This document shows positions 1 through 5,414 of a stretch of DNA of 7,830 bases, piece after piece. Source of the DNA: Candidatus Magasanikiibacteriota bacterium (GTDB taxonomy: Bacteria > Patescibacteriota > Patescibacteriia > Magasanikbacterales > GWA2-37-8); assembly GCA_903858555.1 (NCBI GenBank), contig CAIOJG010000072.1, positions 1 through 7,830 on the forward strand. Direction: 5' to 3'. The position numbers and the translations under genes were made by a program. The notes below the pieces were generated by a model that was not told the DNA's origin, did not search any database, and worked only from the letters and a program-made list of their open reading frames with translations. Position 1 is the first letter of the stretch. The number at the start of each line of letters is the position of its first letter.

Positions 1-2817
1 AATTGGGACGAAGTAAGTAAAGATATCCAGGTTAAACCTATTTATAAAAATAGTCTGAATGATATTTTTGATGAAGCGGCTAATTATTCTAATAGTAATT
101 TTTATAGTGATGATACGATTGAGGATAAAAGTTACAAAATAAATAATATAGTTAAAAAAGATATTTTAAAACAAGATAATGGAAATCCGTTTATTTTTTA
201 TAAGGATAGTTCTGGTAAAAATTTATATTATTCTTTAGGTGAATCAGATTGGAAAAATAATCAAGGTGGTAAAAAAATAGACCATCCGCTTGTTCTCTCC
301 GACTACGCCAACCACCTCCTCCCCAAAGCCATTGGCTACAGCGCCGGTACCATAAAATTATTCCTCGATGAAACCCAAAAAAATCAGCCTAAAAAATTAC
401 CATATTTTAAACAAAATTTAGTGGGCGCGTTGGGAAATTTAGTGGCTCCGGTAATCAATTTGGCTGAAAGTCTTACCCAAAATAATACCGCTCAAGGCAG
501 CACCAATAATAGCGTAATTAGCCAGGTAGCCAATGACGCTGTTAAACAAATTGAAATCATTGGTAAAAATATTAATCCTAAAATTTTGCCCACATCATCG
601 TCAAATATCGCTACATCTTCGCCGGTAGCAGAGGCGCCAATTTTGGTGGTCACACCTATAGCACCAATTCCAAGCAGTAGTACTCAGCCGTTCGTGTCTA
701 CGACACCAACCACAACCAGTAATTTGATTATCGGTAGTGGCGGTGGTGGTGCAAGCATTATAAATATTCCGCAGCCAGAATTGATTGTCGTAGATACCAC
801 CACTATTTCCACTTCTACCGAAGATTTTTCTTCTTCTACAGCTACAACCACACCGACAACAACTCCAGAAGTTCCCACATCTACAATCACCACCACGCCA
901 GAAATTTCCGAAACTTCTTCCACTCCTTCTACTACCATATCCGTTGTCACTGAACCAGCCCCCGACGTCGTTATCAATGAAATCGCTTGGGCTGGCGTCG
1001 CCAATTATATTCCCAACGCCGAATATATTGAACTCTACAACAACACGAATCAGCCGATAAATCTTTTTCCCGCTGATGATTTTTCCAAATGGTGGAAAAT
1101 AAAAATTAGCAATCGTGAACTGGCGGTATTTAAATTAAATAATTCTGTTATCCCACCACACGGATATTTTCTCTTAGAAACTCCTGACGACCGCACGGTT
1201 TCTGAAATTGATGCGGACGCTACTTATTCTGGAAATTTAAATGACAGCGGCGAAGATGTTCAACTTTTAAATAGTGACGGTCAAATTGTCGATGAAGTCG
1301 ATGCCAGCAGTAGTTGGTTTGCCGGATCAAATACGGAATATGCTTCGATGGCCAGAATAAATTCTCAAACTTCAGGTAATAGCTCGACCAACTGGCAGAC
1401 TAGCCCAGGGCTGCGAATGGTGGGCGACCGCGCCGGTTCGGTTATTGGTTCACCTAAACAATCCAATTTTGGCCCGATAGTTTTGCAAGGTACACAAACC
1501 GAAGATGTTCGCACTTTAAAAAATAACGGTTATCCTTACATTTTGACTTATTACACAATTCCGGTTGGAAAAACTTTAAATATTGATCCGGGTGTTACCA
1601 TCAAAGCTTTTTATGACACTTCTAAAATTGATGTTCACGGAAATCTAAATATCAACGGCACGGTTGATAAAAAAATAATCTTGACTTCTATCAAAGACAC
1701 ACCCGCGAGCAACGATTGGCAAGGTCTAATGTTTTATCCTGGGTCAGCTGGAAATATTTCCGGATTGGATATGCTTTATGCCGGTCGCTATTTCTTTTTG
1801 GACGGCAGTGGAATGTGGGGGAGTCCGGTAAATCAAGCGATTCGCGCGGATAAAGCGACTCTGAATATTAGTGACTCAATTTTTTCCGACAACGGCAACA
1901 CAACTTTTTATTTGCTTGATTCCAATTCGACAATTCAGAATACTTCATTGGCCAATGGCCAACTGGCTATAGAAAATTATGGCGGTAGTTTAAATTTGCA
2001 AAATCTTTCCGTAAATAATTTTTCCAAAGATACGGGGGCGATTTATGTAAATAAAATTTGGCCACAAATGTCAGGAATAAATTTTCAAAATAATGCCGGC
2101 AATGATGTGCTGATTGATCAAGTTATTGTTTCTGCCAACACTGTCGTGGGCACGAATATTCCAATGGTTTGGTCGTATGTGACGATTGCAAGCGGCGCGC
2201 AAATGGATGTTGATCCGGGTGTCACAATTAAATTAAAGCCACATGGTTATATTGTTGTGAACGGCTCTTTAAATTTAAATGGTATGCCTTCCAACCCAAT
2301 TAATATTTTGCCGCTTCAAGAACCGAGTATGGCCGCGGATGATTATTGGGGGAGAATAGTTGTCGACGGTGGTAAGGCTAATTGGAATAGCGCAAATATT
2401 TCCGGTGGTCGTGGTTTGTTTGATCACGCCGATGGTTATCGTGGTATGGTAACGGTTGTAAATAATGGTGAGCTGGCTATGAATAATTGCCAACTGACAA
2501 ACGGTCTGCCGATGGCCGGCAATGTCTTAAATATCCGAGATTCAAAAGTTAATATTGCAAACAGCACACTTGGTTACATCGGCGCCAAGCCAGCAACAGA
2601 TCAAGTAAATGGCATTTTTGAGGAAAGCGGGCAGCTGACTCTGGATAATACTACTTTGATGAATTTGGATTTTGCAGTTTGGACAGCAAGTTCGCCGTTT
2701 CCAGAACTTCATCTGCAAAATATGGATTCACGTAATTTTGTAAATGTTGGTATGAAATGGTACCCAAATGAGTGGTATCTTGATCCGGTGATTACCTCGG
2801 ATTTGCCGTTGCCTTAA
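1..2817 (+). CDS. Large secreted multi-domain protein with lamin-tail domain and beta-helix region (5' partial)
   Basis: The frame is open from base 1 to the TAA at 2815-2817 (938 visible residues). It has no ATG, GTG or TTG before the GTG at 421, and the residues before 421 read as real protein, so 421 is not taken as the start and the true start lies upstream. Visible order: residues 1-93, Asn/Lys-rich, containing 'EAANYSNSNFYSDDTI'; residues 95-124, with 'DYANHLLPKAIGYSAG', which from memory resembles the C-terminal end of secreted proteins with a zinc-dependent phospholipase C/nuclease-like domain; residues 197-320, a Ser/Thr/Pro-rich linker; residues 321-490, a lamin-tail domain (starting PDVVINEIAWAG, then EYIELYNNT, and closing with GSPKQSN); residues 491-938, a beta-strand and Asn/Gly-rich region typical of right-handed parallel beta-helices, with an internal duplication. 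Export is inferred, since the N-terminus is not seen. No C-terminal anchor or sorting signal is visible. The role is unknown; surface adhesion, or binding or cleavage of polymers, is a guess. Confidence 0.85.
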   Translation, partial: NWDEVSKDIQVKPIYKNSLNDIFDEAANYSNSNFYSDDTIEDKSYKINNIVKKDILKQDNGNPFIFYKDSSGKNLYYSLGESDWKNNQGGKKIDHPLVLSDYANHLLPKAIGYSAGTIKLFLDETQKNQPKKLPYFKQNLVGALGNLVAPVINLAESLTQNNTAQGSTNNSVISQVANDAVKQIEIIGKNINPKILPTSSSNIATSSPVAEAPILVVTPIAPIPSSSTQPFVSTTPTTTSNLIIGSGGGGASIINIPQPELIVVDTTTISTSTEDFSSSTATTTPTTTPEVPTSTITTTPEISETSSTPSTTISVVTEPAPDVVINEIAWAGVANYIPNAEYIELYNNTNQPINLFPADDFSKWWKIKISNRELAVFKLNNSVIPPHGYFLLETPDDRTVSEIDADATYSGNLNDSGEDVQLLNSDGQIVDEVDASSSWFAGSNTEYASMARINSQTSGNSSTNWQTSPGLRMVGDRAGSVIGSPKQSNFGPIVLQGTQTEDVRTLKNNGYPYILTYYTIPVGKTLNIDPGVTIKAFYDTSKIDVHGNLNINGTVDKKIILTSIKDTPASNDWQGLMFYPGSAGNISGLDMLYAGRYFFLDGSGMWGSPVNQAIRADKATLNISDSIFSDNGNTTFYLLDSNSTIQNTSLANGQLAIENYGGSLNLQNLSVNNFSKDTGAIYVNKIWPQMSGINFQNNAGNDVLIDQVIVSANTVVGTNIPMVWSYVTIASGAQMDVDPGVTIKLKPHGYIVVNGSLNLNGMPSNPINILPLQEPSMAADDYWGRIVVDGGKANWNSANISGGRGLFDHADGYRGMVTVVNNGELAMNNCQLTNGLPMAGNVLNIRDSKVNIANSTLGYIGAKPATDQVNGIFEESGQLTLDNTTLMNLDFAVWTASSPFPELHLQNMDSRNFVNVGMKWYPNEWYLDPVITSDLPLP
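271..372 (+). other. Conserved 'DYA..LLPKAIGYSAG' motif segment inside the secreted protein
   Basis: Residues 91-124 of the visible protein carry HPLVLSDYANHLLPKAIG followed by YSAGTIKLFLDE. From memory, a closely similar block (DYA..LLPRAVGYSAGLL.YFFRG) closes a phospholipase C/P1-nuclease-like region in secreted proteins of several phyla, often after a stretch like 'YTN.NFFSEDTI'. The related 'YSNSNFYSDDTI' lies here at residues 29-40. The catalytic part would be upstream of the window and cannot be seen. The block is rich in C-ending codons and about 53% G+C by hand count over 301-360, unlike the sequence before it. The family assignment is from recollection and is uncertain. Confidence 0.45.
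589..960 (+). repeat. Low-complexity Ser/Thr/Pro-rich linker coding region
   Basis: Residues 197-320 are dominated by Thr, Ser and Pro, with runs such as TATTTPTTTPEVPTSTITTT and an embedded glycine run (IIGSGGGGASI, about 730-765). The DNA shows many ACA/ACC/ACT and TCT/TCC triplets without an exact tandem unit. It separates the upstream domain from the lamin-tail domain and probably forms an extended, possibly glycosylated, spacer on an exported protein. An antisense reading frame across this stretch is a by-product of the biased composition. Confidence 0.75.
1537..1797 (+). repeat. Beta-helix repeat, copy 1
   Basis: This is the first of two diverged copies, about 87 residues each. It contains TIPVGKTLNIDPGVTIK, then a turn-strand ladder (DVHGNLNINGTVDKKIILTS), then DWQGLMFYPG and NISGLDMLYAGRYFF. 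The pattern of short strands with Asn/Gly turns is that of parallel beta-helix proteins. The anchor residue Asp529 of DPGVTIK is coded at 1585. Confidence 0.65.
2164..2424 (+). repeat. Beta-helix repeat, copy 2
   Basis: This copy starts 627 bases (209 codons) after copy 1. It has TIASGAQMDVDPGVTIK, then GYIVVNGSLNLNGMPSNPIN, then DYWGRIVVDGG and NISGGRGLF, in the same order as copy 1. Only the DPGVTIK core and the NG turn are strictly conserved, so the duplication is old. The anchor Asp738 is coded at 2212. Confidence 0.65.
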
Positions 2818-2831
2818 AAATTCGCTCATTA

Positions 2832-2860
2832 TTGCCAAAAACCCTAAACTTTGCTACACT
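2832..2860 (+). promoter_or_regulatory. Predicted sigma70-type extended -10 promoter of the holB operon
   Basis: The -35 box TTGCCA (2832-2837, five of six bases of TTGACA) is followed by a 17-base spacer and the -10 box TACACT (2855-2860, four of six of TATAAT). A TGC directly upstream of the -10 supplies the extended -10 TG. Transcription would start near 2867, only about 7 bases before the holB ATG at 2874. The site sits in the short gap after the secreted-protein gene, where an operon promoter is expected. The TTG of the -35 box also forms an apparent upstream holB start, which is rejected. Confidence 0.6.
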
Positions 2861-2873
2861 AAAAGCAAAGTTT

Positions 2874-3767
2874 ATGCGTTTTATCGGTAACCAAAAAATC
2901 GCGAATTTCTTTGATTTAGCCATAAAAAATGGCCAGCTAAGTCAAACCTGTTGTTTCTCTGGCGTCGGCCAAGTCGGAAAACGCACTTTAGCCAATTTTT
3001 TGGCGGCCAAAATCTTGGGGGTGGAGTTGCCAAAGCTAAATTCTAGTGCCGACTATCATTACCTCACTCGTTTGGAAGACGAGAAGACCGGTAAGAAAAA
3101 GAAAGAAATCGCGGTCGAGCAAGTACGTGAACTCAAAGAAAAACTTTACCAGCGTTCCTGGTCCAATGGTTTTAAAGTGGCCATCGTGGACGAAGCGGAG
3201 CTGTTAAACGATGAATCCGGAAACGCGCTTTTAAAAGTACTGGAAGAGCCGCCACAAAAATGTATTATTTTTCTTTTGACTGAAAATGATGAAAAATTAT
3301 TACCGACAATCCAGTCACGCTGTCAGACTTTCCAATTTAGCACCGTATCCGATGATGAAATAAAAACTTTTTTAGAATCTTTAAATGTAGAAACGGAAAT
3401 TATTAAAAAAGTTATTGGTTTGTCCTGGGGAAGACCGGGGCGCGCCAAAGAGTTGGTGGAAAATCCCGAGTTGTTAGAAAATTGCATTGCCGAAAAAAAA
3501 CGCTTTGAAAGAATTTCCGCCGCACCGATTTATCTGCGTTGGAAAGAAATGGAAGACGTACTCAGCGAAAAAGGCGGTCAAGTAAAAACAAAAGAAACAC
3601 TGGATCCGATACTCGATTTATGGATAATGATTTGCCGCGAAAAGATGGCCGCGGAAAATAGTCCGGTTTACGCCGCGTTGATTGACTCAATTTCAAAAAT
3701 AAAAAATATGCTCGCCGCCAATGTGAATCCCAAATTGGCGATAGAAGAGCTTTTAACTAAATTTTAA
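2874..3767 (+). CDS. holB: DNA polymerase III subunit delta' (clamp-loader AAA+ protein)
   Basis: This 297-residue protein is of the usual size for HolB. Delta' is the rigid 'stator' subunit of the clamp loader, which opens the beta sliding clamp and loads it on primed DNA. Seen in order: the start MRFIGNQ (family pattern I.GNQ/GHQ near residue 5); a P-loop at residues 30-38 (GVGQVGKRT, Lys36, with Arg where Thr/Ser is canonical); KEIAVEQVRELKEKL at 77-91; Walker B-like VAIVDEAELL at 102-111 (Asp106, Glu107); NALLKVLEEPP at 117-127; the SRC motif at 148-150, which in clamp loaders provides the arginine finger; and SWGRPGRA at 184-191, a sensor 2-like element. The four-cysteine zinc module usual between P-loop and Walker B is absent. 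ATG 2874 is preferred over in-frame TTG 2832 because the family start falls here and the TTG lies in the promoter. A DnaX assignment is unlikely given the short length and missing tail. Confidence 0.88.
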   Translation: MRFIGNQKIANFFDLAIKNGQLSQTCCFSGVGQVGKRTLANFLAAKILGVELPKLNSSADYHYLTRLEDEKTGKKKKEIAVEQVRELKEKLYQRSWSNGFKVAIVDEAELLNDESGNALLKVLEEPPQKCIIFLLTENDEKLLPTIQSRCQTFQFSTVSDDEIKTFLESLNVETEIIKKVIGLSWGRPGRAKELVENPELLENCIAEKKRFERISAAPIYLRWKEMEDVLSEKGGQVKTKETLDPILDLWIMICREKMAAENSPVYAALIDSISKIKNMLAANVNPKLAIEELLTKF

Positions 3768-3770
3768 TCT

Positions 3771-4850
3771 ATGCGTAAAATATCTCTGCTAGTTTCAATG
3801 CTCAGTGTGCTGATTTTTACCGGAGCCGGCTGTGTGCAATTTGGTGGTACTCCAGCATCTGGTCCGACCGGTGTTTATCAATCGACGGATAAGGGTGAGA
3901 CTTGGAAACAAACTTCAAATTTAATGACCCCTATCGGAATTAAAAGTATTTCCGGTGTTGGTGTTTATCGTTTTCAAACCGATCCAGAAGATAACAACGC
4001 GATTTATTTAGCTTCGCGCGGTCAAGGACTATTTTATACTTACGACAACGCGCAGAGTTGGCAGAGTGTCGACGCTATGGCCGGAAAATTTATTTATGGT
4101 TTTGCGGTTGATCCTCAAAATAAATGTGTAATTTATGTCAGTGAAGGTCAACATATTTATAAAACCGTCGACTGTTCTCGTTCTTGGCAGACTGTGTATA
4201 CCGAAGAGCGTGGTGATCAACGCGTGGTATCTTTGGTAGTTGATTTTGGTAACAGTAATATTGTTTATGCCGCTGAACTTGGTGGTGATATTTTGGCAAG
4301 TGATGACGCCGGTAAAGGCTGGCATGTACAAAAACGTCTAGGTTTCCAATTGCAATATATGACTGGAGATAAATTTAATCCAGGCAGATTATATTTAGCC
4401 GGTTATAGCAATGGTTTATTCCGCTCTGACGACAATGGAAAAGATTGGGATGATATGTCGGCTGGTTTTGATAATTATACCGATGCCAATAAATTTAATC
4501 GCTTGGTATTTAACGATGCTCAAAAAGATAGTTTATTTTGGATATGTAAATATGGGATTTTGCGTTCGGATGATGCCGGTGCGACTTGGACTGATCTAAA
4601 ATTAATCACTCCTCCAGGCAGTGTAAATATTTACGCGTTTGGCATCAATCCAAAAAACCAAAATGAAATGTATTATACCGGTACGATTTTGGGAGATCAA
4701 AATGTTAATGTGCGTTCCACTTTTTACAAGACTACCGATGGCGGTAAAAATTGGGTGACTAAAAAATTACCAACCAACACCATTCCGGTTTGGCTCTTGG
4801 TAAATCCAGATCAGGACAATGTGGTGACGATGGGTTTTGCCGTATTATAA
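3771..4850 (+). CDS. Asp-box (BNR / Ycf48-like) beta-propeller lipoprotein
   Basis: This 359-residue protein begins with a lipoprotein-type signal: MRK, a hydrophobic stretch (residues 4-17), then TGAGC with Cys21 as the likely lipidated residue. The lipobox is imperfect, with Gly at -3 where Leu is common. The rest carries seven Asp-box motifs (S/T-x-D-x-G-x-x-W type) at residues 38-45, 90-97, 132-139, 177-184, 219-226, 266-273 and 321-328, spaced 38-55 residues apart. This fits one complete seven-bladed propeller of the sortilin/Ycf48 type. Boxes 2 and 3 (TYDNAQSW, TVDCSRSW) lack the glycine. Cys119 and Cys135 could pair. Such domains bind proteins or glycans; nothing here supports sialidase activity or a photosystem role. 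It would sit on the outer face of the cytoplasmic membrane. It starts 3 bases after holB and has no Shine-Dalgarno sequence, so coupling to holB translation is likely. The exact function is unknown. Confidence 0.8.
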   Translation: MRKISLLVSMLSVLIFTGAGCVQFGGTPASGPTGVYQSTDKGETWKQTSNLMTPIGIKSISGVGVYRFQTDPEDNNAIYLASRGQGLFYTYDNAQSWQSVDAMAGKFIYGFAVDPQNKCVIYVSEGQHIYKTVDCSRSWQTVYTEERGDQRVVSLVVDFGNSNIVYAAELGGDILASDDAGKGWHVQKRLGFQLQYMTGDKFNPGRLYLAGYSNGLFRSDDNGKDWDDMSAGFDNYTDANKFNRLVFNDAQKDSLFWICKYGILRSDDAGATWTDLKLITPPGSVNIYAFGINPKNQNEMYYTGTILGDQNVNVRSTFYKTTDGGKNWVTKKLPTNTIPVWLLVNPDQDNVVTMGFAVL

Positions 4851-4853
4851 ATT

Positions 4854-4864
4854 TATTTAATATG
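4854..4864 (+). promoter_or_regulatory. SD-less AT-rich initiation context of frr
   Basis: The 11 bases TATTTAATATG end in the frr start codon and recur exactly at the glyQS start (5404-5414). No AGGAGG-like sequence occurs in the 20 bases upstream. This suggests initiation on an unstructured AU-rich leader or by re-initiation from the upstream gene. The interpretation is inferred; the identity and the lack of an SD are seen directly. Confidence 0.4.
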
Positions 4865-5410
4865 AACATCAATGAATTTAAGGGGGATTTTGATAGTGTC
4901 GTGGATTTTTTGAAAAAAGATATTACCGGGTTGCGTACGGGGCGCGCTTCCGTCGCGATGGTGGAGGATATTTCTGTCGAGTCGTATGGTACCTATCAAG
5001 CATTAAAATCCGTGGCCTCTATTTCGATAGCGGACGCCAAAACTTTGAACATCGAACCTTGGGATAAAAGTATTTTGGGGGCAGTAGAAAAAGGAATTCG
5101 TGATTCTGGGATCGGTGTCAATCCGGTCAATGATGGTCGTTTGATTCGCGTAATTTTACCGGATCTCACCACTGACCGTCGTCGTGAATTGACAAAAATA
5201 TTGCACGAAAAACTAGAAAATGCTCGCGTCTCATCCAGAAAAGTTCGTCAAGAAATTCGTGAGTTTATAGAAGCGGAAGAAGAAGCCAAATCCATTAGTG
5301 AAGATGAAAAATTTAAAGCACAAGAAGATTTAGAAAAATTGGTCAAAGAATGCAACGACAGAATTAAAGATGTGGGGGATAAAAAAGAATCGGAAATTAA
5401 CACTATTTAA
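4862..5410 (+). CDS. frr: Ribosome recycling factor
   Basis: This 182-residue protein matches the family length (E. coli 185). Together with EF-G it splits the post-termination ribosome so that subunits and mRNA can be reused. Seen: ITGLRTGRAS at residues 21-30, the conserved N-terminal helix motif; VESYGTYQALK at 39-49; IEPWDKS at 64-70; GVNPVNDGRLIRVILPDLT at 85-103; DRRRELTKIL at 105-114; and a charged, Lys/Glu-rich C-terminal helix. Domain I is the three-helix bundle built from the N-terminal helix and the C-terminal half; domain II is the inserted beta/alpha/beta part, about residues 31-103. ATG 4862 is chosen because it gives the family N-terminus; an open extension to 4790 would overlap the upstream lipoprotein gene. 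The gap to the lipoprotein stop is 11 bases. Essential in bacteria as a family. Confidence 0.96.
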   Translation: MNINEFKGDFDSVVDFLKKDITGLRTGRASVAMVEDISVESYGTYQALKSVASISIADAKTLNIEPWDKSILGAVEKGIRDSGIGVNPVNDGRLIRVILPDLTTDRRRELTKILHEKLENARVSSRKVRQEIREFIEAEEEAKSISEDEKFKAQEDLEKLVKECNDRIKDVGDKKESEINTI

Positions 5411-5414
5411 TATG
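5404..5414 (+). promoter_or_regulatory. SD-less AT-rich initiation context of glyQS, overlapping the frr stop
   Basis: This is the same TATTTAATATG as before frr. The frr TAA stop (5408-5410) lies inside it, one base before the glyQS ATG. A ribosome ending on frr would be placed on the glyQS start, so stop-restart coupling is plausible. A G run near 5373-5377 is about 35 bases upstream and too far to act as a Shine-Dalgarno sequence. Confidence 0.4.

Noticed and set aside
421..423. GTG at 421 as the start of the large secreted protein
   Set aside because: The frame is open back to base 1, with protein-like sequence and a recognisable motif at 271-372. No promoter or SD is seen near 421. The gene is better read as truncated by the window edge.
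684..1004. 106-codon antisense frame over the Ser/Thr linker
   Set aside because: It is a Val/Glu/Gly-rich mirror of the Thr/Ser/Pro codons; composition alone explains the open frame.
2832..2834. TTG as the start of holB
   Set aside because: It lies in the -35 box, and the 14 added residues do not look like the HolB N-terminus, which begins at ATG 2874.
2818..2873. Possible terminator between the secreted-protein gene and holB
   Set aside because: No inverted repeat followed by a T run could be found, so read-through into holB cannot be excluded.
4790..4861. Extended start of frr inside the lipoprotein gene
   Set aside because: ATG 4862 gives the normal RRF N-terminus and length; the extension overlaps the upstream gene by over 60 bases in another frame.
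5189..5217. TTGACA with ACTAGA 17 bases later inside frr as an internal promoter
   Set aside because: The -10 is a poor match and the site lies in the conserved RRF motif ELTKIL, so the TTGACA is explained by coding.
5370..5411. Extended start of glyQS overlapping frr
   Set aside because: The added residues are a frame-shifted reading of the frr end; ATG 5412 gives the family N-terminus.
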